Source of the DNA: Actinomadura rudentiformis
GTDB lineage: Bacteria; Actinomycetota; Actinomycetes; Streptosporangiales; Streptosporangiaceae
Direction: 5' to 3'
Assembly: GCF_008923185.1 (NCBI RefSeq)
Contig: NZ_WBMT01000014.1
Coordinates: 124,001 to 188,000 of the forward strand
Length of the DNA stretch: 64,000 nucleotides
The position numbers and the translations under genes were made by a program. The first letter of the stretch is position 1; each line of letters starts with the position of its first letter. Positions 17,926-26,607 of this stretch are shown piece after piece. The notes under the pieces were generated by a model that saw only the letters and a program-made list of their open reading frames with translations, was not told the origin of the DNA and did not search any database.

Positions 17926-18312
17926 CTCTGTCGTGCCAGTGGATGTCCGGCTCACCGGTGTCATCAGGCACGGCGGTGACCTGGACGGGAGCAGACGCAG
18001 GGACGACCTGAACAGCAGGGGACGACCTGAACAGCCGCTGGACCCATGACCCCGGACCGGCGGATCAAGCCCCGGGACGTGCCGGCCTTCGTCGCCACCG
18101 AGCGGAGCCGTCGCGGCGCCTGCCCGAGCCGTCAGGCCGCAGAACGGACGGACCATCAACGAGACCGGCGACGTCGTCGCCATGACGCTGTGGCCCGCGG
18201 CCGACCGGACCAAGGTTGAGCTGATCAATCCCGATCCGGCCCGCCATGGGCGTGCGACGGCGGCTTCGGCCCGGTGCTTGTCAGTCATTTGTTTCGCGTG
18301 CCCTGCCGGGCG
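17926..18312. other. Stretch without an intact gene (lipase to HAF-repeat gene)
   Basis: No coding region with a start site and family pattern is visible. It holds a tandem direct repeat of about 17 bp (GGGACGACCTGAACAGC) at 18000 and 18019. On the plus strand around 18140-18260 a frame reads INETGDVVAMTLWP, faintly like a HAF-type repeat, so it may be a worn fragment of a propeller gene. Confidence 0.5.
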
Positions 18313-19506
18313 TCAGGAGCGTTCGATCGTCCAGATGACGGGCCGGGTGCCGGATTGGGTGGTGACCGTGCCGACGATTTGGCCGCGGTCGTTGATGTCG
18401 GTGGCGGTGGTGGAGATCGAGCCGGGGACGTGCAGGTCGTGGATCCGGCCCCGGTCCCAGACGAAGGGGTGGGATTCCCCGTCGGGAGTCTTGCTGGTGC
18501 CGAGTACCTGCCCGAGGTCATTGACGGCGGTGGCGAACACGTCCCCCCAGTTGGCCGCGGGCCCGCCGAGCGTGCCGAGGTCGGTCATCTTGCCCTTGTC
18601 CCACAGGAACGGGTGCACCTCGCCCGAGGCTGTCGCGCTCACGCCGACGATCTGGCCCTTGCCGTTGATGGCCGCATGGGCGGCGATGGGGTGGCTCCAG
18701 GCCCAGCCTCCGCCGAGATCGCCGAGGTCGACGGACCTGCCGCGATGGTGAACGAACATCCGCCCCTGCGCCTCCATGACCCCGACGCTCTGGCCACGGT
18801 CGTTGAACCCCACCAGGGAGCTGACCTCGCTCCCACCCGGGCCGAGAACCGCGGTCACTGTCCGCCCGTCCCACACGAAGCCGGTACTTTGCGCGCCCCA
18901 CAGGCTGCCGGCGGCGATGCCTCTGTTGTTGAGGCGCTCGGGGATGACGGTGCCGGTGTGCTCCGGGGGGTGTGAGGTGTCGATGCGTCCGCCGGGGCTC
19001 CACCGCACCGCCCTGGTCGGAAGGCCGCTCAGCTGCGCGATCCCATCGGCCCACATCACCTGGCGGCGGTCGTTGAAGCTGAGCAGCCACTCGGCCTTGA
19101 CGTCGGGTACCGGGGCCACCGTCGCGGCGACCTGTCCATTCCGGTCCCAGATGACCAGGTCCGCGCCGTTGCGCCCGAGGACGTCCCCGCGCTCGTTGAT
19201 GCTCGTCCGGTAGCCCTCCTGGTAGGGCGAGAGGGCCCTGACCCGATGTCCCCCTGGCGCGGGGTCCCAGCGCACGACCCTGAACTGCCCGCGTTGGGCC
19301 GCTGACTCGGTCATGCCGGTGATCTGCCCGCGGTCGTTGATGTCCAGCCCGGACCGCGAGGACGGGGCCACGTCGCCGTTGAGAGGGAGCTCGGCCATCC
19401 GGATCGTCGCCGACCCGGCGGCCTCCGCGGTGGCCGAGGCAACGAGTGCCATGGCTGCCAGCCCCAGTCCGGTCAGTACGGCGGCACTTCGGGAACGTCC
19501 TCTCAC
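18313..19506 (-). CDS. Secreted HAF-repeat (beta-propeller-like) protein
   Basis: Exported protein of 397 residues made of at least seven repeats of the type INDRGQITG ... FVWDRGRIHDL / MTDLGTLGG, the HAF (probable extracellular) repeat. Such repeats are thought to fold into blades of a propeller and to act in surface binding; no enzyme motif is seen. The GTG at 19506 is chosen because GAGGAGG lies 6 bases upstream and it opens directly into a signal peptide (basic start, then hydrophobic stretch ending ATAEAAG). It lies in the repeat-bracketed 15.8-21.2 kb segment. Confidence 0.85.
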   Translation of the reverse strand: MRGRSRSAAVLTGLGLAAMALVASATAEAAGSATIRMAELPLNGDVAPSSRSGLDINDRGQITGMTESAAQRGQFRVVRWDPAPGGHRVRALSPYQEGYRTSINERGDVLGRNGADLVIWDRNGQVAATVAPVPDVKAEWLLSFNDRRQVMWADGIAQLSGLPTRAVRWSPGGRIDTSHPPEHTGTVIPERLNNRGIAAGSLWGAQSTGFVWDGRTVTAVLGPGGSEVSSLVGFNDRGQSVGVMEAQGRMFVHHRGRSVDLGDLGGGWAWSHPIAAHAAINGKGQIVGVSATASGEVHPFLWDKGKMTDLGTLGGPAANWGDVFATAVNDLGQVLGTSKTPDGESHPFVWDRGRIHDLHVPGSISTTATDINDRGQIVGTVTTQSGTRPVIWTIERS

Positions 19507-20035
19507 GGTGAGCCTCCTCGGTTTGGACACGGGCGTCGAATGGTGGGGCCACACACACCCCAGGCCGCTCCAACACTGCCACCAAATACTGGCACAGTCG
19601 AGAGCGAGCTTGTCCACCCTTAAGCGGACAGTTCGCCTCGTTCAAGGTGATGCCTGTCGGGTCAGTCGAAGGGCTGGTGGCCGCCCTCCGGCCGAGCCCT
19701 TGGCCGTGCGGTGCACCAGTTGGTCGGCCTGTGACGCGGTGCGCCATGAAGGTAGGACCGCTTGCCGCAAGACGGGCGACGCCGGTCGCGTGGTCGGGCT
19801 GGGGGCCCGGGCGGCTGTCGTTCACCGCGCTGTCCCTGGGAACAGGCGCTGGGCGATGGCGGTCGTAGGGGAACGCCACGTCGATCGCCTCGAGTGCTGC
19901 TCCTTGATTCCATAGGCGGCAGGGAGTGAAATCCCTGCCGGAAGGGCAACGGTCAGCATGGTCGACGGACGCGGCTGTCCTGGGAAGGTCCACGATGGTG
20001 TAGCCGGCCTCCACGCTCGGCGGGCTCTTCCCTCC
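19507..20035. other. Stretch of about 530 bp without a supported gene
   Basis: Beyond the ribosome binding site of the HAF-repeat gene (next to 19507) I see no start-site/family pattern here. Open frames exist on both strands but have Arg/Pro/Gly-rich composition and no recognisable domain. It may be remnant DNA within the repeat-bracketed segment. Confidence 0.45.
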
Positions 20036-20722
20036 TCAGTCGTCCGGCTGCTCCGAGGTGAGGTCGCGCCCGGGGTAGTCGGCCAGCTCGCCGTACCGGA
20101 CCCTGCGCACGTCCACGTCCAGTGCAATGCGCCGGCGCGGGTCACGGTCCCATTCGGGGACCAAGCCGTGGTCGCGGAGCACACCGACGACCTCGTCGCC
20201 CAGCGTGACGCGGGAATCCTCCGAGCCATCGGGTGTGTCGAAGGTCAGGTGCAGGGGGCGGCGCCCGGTGTCCTGCTCGTGGTAGAAGACATAGCCCCGG
20301 GCCTGCTCGTCCTCGCCGTCGTGGTCCTCGTCGCGGATCTCCAACAGGCCGCACCTCTGGCAGCAGGCGAAGTTCTCGCGCGCGACAATCGACCGGGCGT
20401 TGAGCTCATCGAAGGCCTCGCCCAGCCGGTCACCGTCGGCCGGACGCTCCTCCAGGTTCCCCTGCCAGGCCAGGTGTTCGGTGAACTCGTGCCGGAGCAG
20501 GTCCACGAGCCAGGCGCGCAGGTCGTCCTCGCCCACTCCTGCCAGCTCTTCGAACTCGCCCGCCTCGATCTCCAGGGGCAAGTCGATCATCAGGCGGCCG
20601 TCGATGACCTCCTCGACGATTTCGTCGAAGGTACCCTCAGCCAACGCCACCGGCGTGGAAAGCTCGTCGTACAGGACATCGAGGACTTCGCGGGCGTTCA
20701 GGTCGGAAAGGTGCGTACGCAT
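20036..20722 (-). CDS. Acidic protein with CxxC, DUF6891-like
   Basis: Acidic cytoplasmic protein of 228 residues. Its central part contains IVARENFACCQRCGLLEI, then DEDHDGEDEQARGYVFYHEQDTGR, a pattern I associate with the actinobacterial DUF6891 family (tentative, from memory). The C-terminal half, with DGSEDSRVTLGDEVVGVLRDHGLVPEWD, fits the same group. No enzyme or DNA-binding motif is evident; the Cys pair may bind metal. It is the last intact gene before the second 161-bp repeat. Confidence 0.75.
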   Translation of the reverse strand: MRTHLSDLNAREVLDVLYDELSTPVALAEGTFDEIVEEVIDGRLMIDLPLEIEAGEFEELAGVGEDDLRAWLVDLLRHEFTEHLAWQGNLEERPADGDRLGEAFDELNARSIVARENFACCQRCGLLEIRDEDHDGEDEQARGYVFYHEQDTGRRPLHLTFDTPDGSEDSRVTLGDEVVGVLRDHGLVPEWDRDPRRRIALDVDVRRVRYGELADYPGRDLTSEQPDD

Positions 20723-21000
20723 CGGGTTCTCTCACGGATCCGAGGGGCGGGGCGGGCGGCACCGCCCGTGATCCCGGACGGCCCACCCCGATACTGACGC
20801 CAGTCGTGTCTGACGCGTTCCATGCCCCGGGGCGTACATCCGCGCAAGCCCCCGCCGTCTGTACCCCTCCGCGACCTATCGGCCAGATCCATCCGCTTCA
20901 ACCGCTCCCATCAACATCAACCACAGCGGTTGCAACCCCAGCGATCCGCATCATCAGATCCCCAGACAGGCTCTAGGTCCTTCAGGTCGGTATGGTCCGA

Positions 21001-21161
21001 CGTCCTGTTCCACCCCAGCGAGCAGTACGAGGTCGAGATCCAGGGCGAGAACTACCTGGTCATGCGCAAACGCGACCTGCACGCCGTCGCCAACGAACGC
21101 CCCGAACACGGCACCGGCCTCTACCTCTGACGAGCACTTTCAAGATCACCCGCTGGTGAAC
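21001..21161 (+). repeat. 161-bp direct repeat, copy 2 (GroES-like gene fragment)
   Basis: A second copy of 15802-15962, 157/161 identical. It encodes only the last 42 residues of the GroES-like protein (from VLFHPSEQYEVEIQ to the stop), has no start of its own, and continues for the same 31 bp past the stop. It is a gene fragment, not a working gene. The layout, an intact gene end at one side and an orphan gene end at the other, is that of a segment inserted or duplicated at a gene's 3' end. Confidence 0.95.
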
Positions 21162-21417
21162 GAGCCACAGCGCGGTCCGGTGCAGGCCGTCGGGTGTGGG
21201 ACGGGGGGCGACTCCGGCTTGAATAGGTCCAGGCCGTCGAAGCAACCGGTGATCCGTTCGGGCTGTGCGGCGTGCACGGCACGGCACCGCGCCCCGGGGT
21301 GATGGCCAGAAGCAGGTTCTTGGAAATCAGCACGCTTGCCGTGTCGAGAATGTCGCGCTGGCTCCGTCCTAGCCACATCAGCGGCCACGACGGCCGCGCG
21401 ACGAGGAAGGGATCACC
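21162..21417. other. Stretch between GroES fragment and VOC gene
   Basis: From 20723 to 21417 there is no intact gene apart from the GroES fragment. This part holds no family pattern that I recognise; GAGGAAGGGA ahead of 21418 is the ribosome binding site of the VOC gene. Confidence 0.5.
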
Positions 21418-21858
21418 ATGACGATTCGGCGGATGGACAACGTTCTCATCAATGTCGATGATCTTGAGGCCGCCATCGCGTTCTTTGCCGAGCTGGGCAT
21501 GGAGGTGGAAGGCAAGGCGCTGGTCGAGGGAGATTGGGCCGGCCGTGTCGTCGGGCTCGAGGGCGTCCGTGCCGACATCGTCATGATGCGGACCCCGGAC
21601 GGCCACGGGCGGGTCGAGCTGTCGAAGTTCCACACGCCGTCGGCGATCAGCAGTGAGCCGCGCAACGCACCGGCCAACACGCTGGGCATGCGCCGCATCA
21701 TGTTCACCGTCGACGACCTCGATGACGTCATCGCCCGCCTGCGCACGCACGGCGCCGAACTCGTCGGCGAGGTGGCGCAGTACCAGGACAGCTACCGGCT
21801 CTGCTTCATCCGCGGCCCCGAAGGGATCATCCTCGGACTGTCCGAGGAGCTCGGCTAA
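21418..21858 (+). CDS. VOC-family (glyoxalase/bleomycin-resistance-like) protein
   Basis: Protein of 146 residues with two beta-alpha-beta-beta-beta units: DNVLINVDDLEAAIAFFAELG and RRIMFTVDDLDDVIARLRTHG. These are typical of vicinal oxygen chelate proteins, which bind a metal or a small drug. AAGGGA precedes the ATG. The exact activity (isomerase, dioxygenase or drug binding) is not fixed by sequence. It is convergent with a second, different VOC gene. Confidence 0.87.
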   Translation: MTIRRMDNVLINVDDLEAAIAFFAELGMEVEGKALVEGDWAGRVVGLEGVRADIVMMRTPDGHGRVELSKFHTPSAISSEPRNAPANTLGMRRIMFTVDDLDDVIARLRTHGAELVGEVAQYQDSYRLCFIRGPEGIILGLSEELG

Positions 21859-21884
21859 CGGGCCCTCGCCGCCCTGAAGAGGTG

Positions 21885-21913
21885 CTGTGGTGGGGCAACG
21901 GCACCCACCACAG
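21885..21913. terminator. Bidirectional terminator between convergent VOC genes
   Basis: Perfect 10-bp stem CTGTGGTGGG / CCCACCACAG with a 9-base loop, placed between the two convergent genes, 27 bp after one stop and 11 bp after the other. Confidence 0.75.
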
Positions 21914-21923
21914 ACACACGCCC

Positions 21924-22325
21924 TTAGGGCCACACCACCCCTTTGTCGGTCCACGTGACCCCTTTGTTGCGGCACAGGCAGAAGGGATGCCCGACCGGGT
22001 CGGTGTAGACCTGCCAGCCGTAGCCCTCGGGTCCGATGAAGTCCTTCTGCAGTGTCGCCCCGAGGTTGACGACGCGGCGCTGCTCGGGCTCGATCTCGTC
22101 CACTTCGAAGTCAAGGTGGTACTGCTTGGGGTGTTCCTCGTCGGGCCAGCGCGGGGGGCGGTAGTCGTCCACCCGCTGGAAGGCCAGCTCGACCTCCCCG
22201 AAGGAGATGCCGGCCCAGTTGTCGTCGCTGTCCTCCTTGATCGGGCGCCCTGTCACCTCGGAGTAGAAGGCCGCCAGCTTCATCGGGTCCGGGCAGTCGA
22301 TGATGAAATCCGTGAGTTGAAGCAT
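21924..22325 (-). CDS. VOC-family protein
   Basis: Protein of 133 residues opening with LTDFIIDCPDPMKLAAFYSEVTGRP, a glyoxalase-like fold of the actinobacterial group that ends in DPVGHPFCLCRNKGVTW. Metal-ligand positions typical of glyoxalase I are partly present (HLDFEV, Glu in DEIEPE). Function unknown. The gene is divergent from the ArsR-type gene at 22589, with 263 bp of regulatory DNA between. Confidence 0.85.
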   Translation of the reverse strand: MLQLTDFIIDCPDPMKLAAFYSEVTGRPIKEDSDDNWAGISFGEVELAFQRVDDYRPPRWPDEEHPKQYHLDFEVDEIEPEQRRVVNLGATLQKDFIGPEGYGWQVYTDPVGHPFCLCRNKGVTWTDKGVVWP

Positions 22326-22544
22326 CAGTCGATCTTCCCATAGGGGCAGGGCGCAGCCGATATCGCCCTCGCAGCGTCCGGTGCGAGGCCAGGGCCGCCA
22401 GCACAGAGCCCGATGCGCGCGGCCTCCGGCCAGCCGCCCAGGCGCGGGTCCTGCCGAATGGCCTCGTCCCCCGGCGCCGCTCGCGCCCTGGCCGCCTCGT
22501 TTGCAGGAGTTCGGTGGCGTTGCGCGTCCGACTCCCGATCGCCT

Positions 22545-22573
22545 TACATGTACTTGCGTGTATATACGTGCTC
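22545..22573. promoter_or_regulatory. Candidate operator/promoter of the ArsR-type gene
   Basis: AT-rich patch in otherwise GC-rich DNA with a perfect palindrome TACATGTA (22545-22552) and a second, GTATATAC (22560-22567), just ahead of the GTG at 22589. Such symmetry fits an autoregulated winged-helix repressor site. Assignment is inference. Confidence 0.5.
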
Positions 22574-22588
22574 GTGTATGTTCGAGTC

Positions 22589-22930
22589 GTGGTCAACAGC
22601 GTGCAACAGAAACTGACGGCGATCTCGGAGTCGAACCGGTTCCGGATCGTCGAGTTGCTCAGGGACGGTCCGCAACCGGTGGGTGGAATCGTCGACGCGC
22701 TGGGCCTGGGCCAGCCGCAGGTGTCCAGGCATCTGCGGTTGCTCGCCGAGGCGGGCGTGGTCGAGGTGACCAGACGCGCCCAGCAGCGGATCTACCGGCT
22801 GCATCCCGAATCGATGCGCGAGCTGAGCGACTGGATGCAGGGATTCGCCGTCCTGTGGTCGGAGCGGATGGATCGCCTCGGCTCCTTCCTCGAAGACGAC
22901 GACCGTGCATCCGACGAGACGAACCCGTAA
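22589..22930 (+). CDS. ArsR-family winged-helix regulator
   Basis: Regulator of about 113 residues with the winged-helix pattern NRFRIVELLRDGPQPVGGIVDALGLGQPQVSRHLRLLAEAG. No metal-binding cysteines are present, so it belongs to the non-metal ArsR group that often precedes SRPBCC (AHSA1) genes and represses them. I chose the GTG at 22589; an earlier ATG at 22514 would add a hydrophobic stretch encoded by the operator-like patch. It is followed 11 bp later by the SRPBCC-hydrolase gene, a classic pairing. Confidence 0.85.
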   Translation: MVNSVQQKLTAISESNRFRIVELLRDGPQPVGGIVDALGLGQPQVSRHLRLLAEAGVVEVTRRAQQRIYRLHPESMRELSDWMQGFAVLWSERMDRLGSFLEDDDRASDETNP

Positions 22931-22941
22931 GGAGCCTGAGC

Positions 22942-24303
22942 ATGCCCGAAGACACTGCCGACGGCATCGTGATCGACAGGTCGAGCAACACCATCCACAT
23001 CCGCCGCACCTACGCGGCCGGCGTTGACCGTGTCTGGTGGGCCTGGACGGACGCCGAGGCGATCAGCCGCTGGTGGGGCCCGCAGGGCTGGGCCGCGACC
23101 GTGTACGAGATGGACGTGCGGCCGGGCGGACGCTGGCGGTTCCAGATCGCGCCGGTGGACGGATCAGCCGCGCCGGTCCGCAGCATCGTCACCTACAAGG
23201 CGATCGTCGCCCGCGCCCAGTTGGACTACGACGACACGTTCGCCGACGAGGCGTGGCGATCCGACGGCACCGGAACCTTCCCCACCGCGGTCACGTTCAC
23301 CTCGGCCGGCACCGGCTGCACCGTCGACGTCGCAGCGAGCTTCCCCGACGGCCAGGCACTGCAGCGGGCAGTCGAACTCCAGATGGCCGAAGGGTACGCC
23401 GAGGCTCTCGACCGGCTTGGCGGCCTGCTGGATAACGCTCCCAGCGATCACACCGATGCATCATCAACCGAAGGAGAAACGACCATGTCCGGCCTTTCCA
23501 CCGTCACCTCCGCCGACGGCACGACGATCGCCTACGAGAAGACCGGTTCGGGCCCTGCGATCATCGTGATCAGCACCGTCGCCGAAGACCACACGGGGGT
23601 CGCGGGCGTGGCCAAGGCGTTGTCCGAACACTTCACCGTGATCAACTTCGACCGCCGCGGCCGCGGTGCCAGCGGTGACCCGCAGCCCTACGATCCGGCA
23701 CGCGAGATCGACGACATCGCCGCACTGATCGATGTCGCAGGCGGCTCTGCGGCCCTGACCGGCGGATCTGGTGGCTGCGGGCTCGCCCTCGATGCGGCCA
23801 GCGCACTGGGCGGCAAGGTGACAGGGCTGTATCTCTATGAGCCGCCGTTCATCGTCGATGACTCCCGGCCTCCGGCACCCGCCGACTACCTCGAACACCT
23901 GGAGGCCCTGGTCGCGGCAGGCAAGCGCAGCGAGGCCGTCGAGTACTTCATGACCCAGATGATCGGTGTCCCGGCCGAGTACATCCCCGCGATGAAGCAG
24001 GACCCTTCCTGGGACGAAATGGCCAAATACGCCCACACCTATGCCTACGACGGCCAGATCTTCCGCGGGCTCCAGGACGGTAAGCCGCTGCCCACCGACC
24101 GCTGGTCGATCGACGTGCCGATCGCGGTGGCCGTCGGCGGCAACAGTGAGGCCTTCATGCGCCAGGGCGCCAACGCGCTGGCCGCGATCCTGCCGAACGT
24201 CACCGTGCTGACCCTGCCTGACCACGATCACTCCGCGTTCTGGATGGCGCCGGATGCGGTCGCCCGACAAGCACGCAGCTTCCTGCTCGGTTCGCTCCAG
24301 TGA
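22942..24303 (+). CDS. SRPBCC (AHSA1-like) domain fused to an alpha/beta hydrolase
   Basis: A 453-residue protein. Residues of about 10-170 are an AHSA1/START-type lipid- or ligand-binding domain (RRTYAAGVDRVWWAWTDAEAISRWWGP). Residues 182-453 are a full alpha/beta hydrolase with nucleophile in GGSGG (about Ser276) and His in PDHDHSAFW. No stop separates them. At the junction the bases GAAGGAGAAACGACCATG form a strong ribosome binding site and ATG (23485) in the same frame, so the hydrolase could also be made alone. This suggests two once-separate genes joined by loss of a stop codon. The ArsR-type regulator precedes it by 11 bp. Confidence 0.85.
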   Translation: MPEDTADGIVIDRSSNTIHIRRTYAAGVDRVWWAWTDAEAISRWWGPQGWAATVYEMDVRPGGRWRFQIAPVDGSAAPVRSIVTYKAIVARAQLDYDDTFADEAWRSDGTGTFPTAVTFTSAGTGCTVDVAASFPDGQALQRAVELQMAEGYAEALDRLGGLLDNAPSDHTDASSTEGETTMSGLSTVTSADGTTIAYEKTGSGPAIIVISTVAEDHTGVAGVAKALSEHFTVINFDRRGRGASGDPQPYDPAREIDDIAALIDVAGGSAALTGGSGGCGLALDAASALGGKVTGLYLYEPPFIVDDSRPPAPADYLEHLEALVAAGKRSEAVEYFMTQMIGVPAEYIPAMKQDPSWDEMAKYAHTYAYDGQIFRGLQDGKPLPTDRWSIDVPIAVAVGGNSEAFMRQGANALAAILPNVTVLTLPDHDHSAFWMAPDAVARQARSFLLGSLQ

Positions 24304-24317
24304 CATCCGCTCGGCCT

Positions 24318-24347
24318 CGGTCATGGCGGTGGACACCGCCATGACCG
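24318..24347 (+). terminator. Terminator-like hairpin after the hydrolase gene
   Basis: Perfect 13-bp stem CGGTCATGGCGGT / ACCGCCATGACCG with a GGAC loop, 14 bp after the stop codon. There is no U-tract. Confidence 0.7.
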
Positions 24348-24355
24348 CCTTACGA

Positions 24356-24430
24356 GGGATCGGCCGAGCGTCCGATGCGGTCAGGTGGATAACCGGTCAG
24401 GGCATCACCGTCGATGGCGGCCTCTCCTGA
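24356..24430 (+). pseudogene. 3' remnant of a short-chain dehydrogenase gene
   Basis: A frame ending at 24430 reads GIGRASDAV and then WITGQGITVDGGLS with a stop, the standard C-terminal end of classical SDRs (GRPxD ... ITGQxxxVDGG). The segment between the two motifs is deleted and nothing of the rest of the gene is left. It is a fossil, not a coding gene. Confidence 0.65.
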
Positions 24431-24466
24431 CGCGGGTCGGGGCGGTCGCTGATGTGGCCGACTGGG

Positions 24467-25051
24467 CTATTGGCTCGTTCTCGGCAGGGCCTTGCTGAGA
24501 ACTGCCTTGATGTGGTCGGGGTCGGCTTCCTGATCATCGAGAAGGATCGCCGTGCAGAGGCCGTCGGACAGGGCGACGAAGGCTTCTATGGCGTCGGGGT
24601 CGTCGGTCTGCGTTCGGGCGAGTTCCGCGACGTTGTCGCGCCAGCGTCGCGCTGCAGGGCGCAGGGCAGGCCGGCGGGCCGCGAGGGTCGACAGTTCGCG
24701 TTCGGCGAGGGCGCGCTCACGGCCAGGTCCGGCGGATTCGGCGATGAGCTGGGCGAGCCCGTCGAACGGGTCGTCCTCGCTGTCGATGAGTTGGCGGATG
24801 CGCTGGGTATAGGCGTCGGTGACGCTGGTCAACGCTGCTACCAGCAGGTCGTCCAAGGTGGCGAAGTAGTAGAGGGTCAGGCTGGTGGTGATGCCGGCCT
24901 CCTTGGCGACGGTCCGGTGGGTGACACCGGTGGCGCCGTCGCGGCGGACAATCGTGAGCGTCGCCTCGATGATCTGGGCGCGGCGGCGTTGCCCGCGCAG
25001 TTTGCGCCCATCAACAGTGCCTTGTGCAGCCGCCATCGTCTCACCAGCCAT
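24467..25051 (-). CDS. TetR-family regulator of the adjacent MFS pump
   Basis: Regulator of 194 residues with the N-terminal HTH RAQIIEATLTIVRRDGATGVTHRTVAKEAGITTSLTLYYFATLDDLL. The C-terminal helices form the ligand pocket. It overlaps the end of the upstream MFS gene by 11 bp, so pump and regulator are cotranscribed and the regulator probably binds the tandem operator at 26608-26641 ahead of the pump. The start could also be the next ATG, five codons in. Confidence 0.88.
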   Translation of the reverse strand: MAGETMAAAQGTVDGRKLRGQRRRAQIIEATLTIVRRDGATGVTHRTVAKEAGITTSLTLYYFATLDDLLVAALTSVTDAYTQRIRQLIDSEDDPFDGLAQLIAESAGPGRERALAERELSTLAARRPALRPAARRWRDNVAELARTQTDDPDAIEAFVALSDGLCTAILLDDQEADPDHIKAVLSKALPRTSQ

Positions 25052-26591
25052 CGCCGCTCCCGCGAGTCGAGGCTATCGGCTCCGCCTCAGCGCTCCCAAG
25101 GGGCCGCACGTGTCGCAGTGTCGCGAAGCAGGCCACCGAAGCAGCCGCTATGGCGATTCCTGCTGCGATGGCGGCGGTGTTGAGCCCACCGGTGAACGCG
25201 GCTTGTGCGTTTTCGAGAGCCTCGGCTCGCAATGGGGTGACGACGGACGATGCTCCGGAGAGACTGTCGCGGTACGCCTCGGCTGCGGACGGGTCCAGCC
25301 CGGACGGAACCTCGACCGTGCTCCGGTAGATCGCCGTGGTGAGGCTGCCAAGGAGCGCCACCCCCGCCGCGATGCCGAGTTCTTGAACGGTCTCCGACAG
25401 CGCGGCGGCAGATCCGGACTTCTCTGCTGGTGCCGCACCCACGACGATGTCGGTACCAAGTGCGGCGATGACTCCGAGCCCGAGGTAGATGAACGCGAAT
25501 CCAGCGACCACGGTCAGCTTGTTGTCTGTGCCGGCCAGGGCGAGAAGTGCGTACCCGAGTAGCGACAGCGCCAGGGTGGCGGCCATGACGACGCCGGGTG
25601 ATACGCGACCGGCCACCAGTGGCGCACCGATGGCCCCGACGAGCATGGCCAGTGCGGGCGGCCCCATCCACAGCCCAGCCATCGTCGGTGAGAGGCCCTC
25701 GACGAGCTGCAGGTACTGGGTGACCAGGAACATCGCTCCACCGAAACCCACCAGGCCGATCAACAGAACGGTCAAGGCCGCGGAGAAGGCCCGGCTGGTG
25801 GTGAACAGCTTGATATCCAGCAGCGGCTCATTCAGGCGCAGCTGGCGACGGACGAAGGTGACCGCCGAGCCACCACCGGCAAGGACGGCGACCAGCGCCT
25901 GGACGTCGAGGCCGTGGGCCGCGGCGTGCTTGATCGCGTACATGATCGACAGCATCGCCCCCAGGGACAACCCCACGCTCGGCAGGTCGAGCCGACCGGC
26001 CCGGGCCTGAAATTCCGGCAGCAGCGCCGGCGCGCAGGCCAGCACCAGCACAGCGACCGGCACCGCGATGAGGAAGGCCGCACCCCACCAGAAGCCGGCA
26101 GCCAGCACACCTCCCACGACCGGGCCTGCAGCCATTCCCAGCGCGAACATCGTGGCCCACACGCCGATCGCCAAGGCTCGCTGCCGCACGTCGGTGAACA
26201 TGTTGCTGATCAGCGACAGCGTCGAGGGCATCAGCGTCGCCCCGGCCACTCCGAGCAGGGCCCGAGCCGCTATCAGCCAGAGGGCGCTGGGGGCGAAGGC
26301 CGCGCAGACCGAGGCCGCGGCGAACGCAGCCATTCCGATCATCAGCTGGCGGCGCCGTCCGTGGCGGTCACCCAGCGTCCCCATTGTGATCAAAAAGCCG
26401 GCGATGAAGAAGCCGTAGGCGTCCATGATCCACAACGTCTCCGTCGCGGTGGGGTCCAGGTCCGCGGCAAGACTCGGAACGACGAGGCAGAGCGCCGTCA
26501 CGTCGAGGCCCAGCAGCATGGTCGGCAACGCCAACAGCGCGAGGCCACCCCACTCTCGCCACCCGGCACGTGCGGACCGCCCCACGTTCAT
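25041..26591 (-). CDS. MFS drug efflux transporter (DHA2, 14-helix type)
   Basis: Membrane transporter of 516 residues resembling QacA/EmrB/LfrA. TM1 carries LLGLDVTALCLVVPSL with the DHA2-type Asp, the loop after TM2 reads GTLGDRHGRRR, and motif C-like glycines occur in FALGMAAGPVVGGVL. Fourteen hydrophobic segments are expected. GGGAGATGCG precedes the ATG. Gene order (operator, pump, TetR) indicates induction by the pump substrate, likely a cationic or amphipathic drug. It is near the anticapsin-like cluster but reads away from it. Confidence 0.9.
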   Translation of the reverse strand: MNVGRSARAGWREWGGLALLALPTMLLGLDVTALCLVVPSLAADLDPTATETLWIMDAYGFFIAGFLITMGTLGDRHGRRRQLMIGMAAFAAASVCAAFAPSALWLIAARALLGVAGATLMPSTLSLISNMFTDVRQRALAIGVWATMFALGMAAGPVVGGVLAAGFWWGAAFLIAVPVAVLVLACAPALLPEFQARAGRLDLPSVGLSLGAMLSIMYAIKHAAAHGLDVQALVAVLAGGGSAVTFVRRQLRLNEPLLDIKLFTTSRAFSAALTVLLIGLVGFGGAMFLVTQYLQLVEGLSPTMAGLWMGPPALAMLVGAIGAPLVAGRVSPGVVMAATLALSLLGYALLALAGTDNKLTVVAGFAFIYLGLGVIAALGTDIVVGAAPAEKSGSAAALSETVQELGIAAGVALLGSLTTAIYRSTVEVPSGLDPSAAEAYRDSLSGASSVVTPLRAEALENAQAAFTGGLNTAAIAAGIAIAAASVACFATLRHVRPLGSAEAEPIASTRGSGDGW

Positions 26592-26607
26592 CGCATCTCC
26601 CGTGATA

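Noticed and set aside
15932..21000. The repeat-bracketed segment as an integrative element with its own integrase
   Set aside because: No integrase, transposase or terminal inverted repeats could be found between the two repeats.
22514..22588. N-terminal extension of the ArsR-type regulator from ATG 22514
   Set aside because: It would translate the palindromic AT-rich patch into a hydrophobic head not seen in this family; GTG 22589 gives the normal length.
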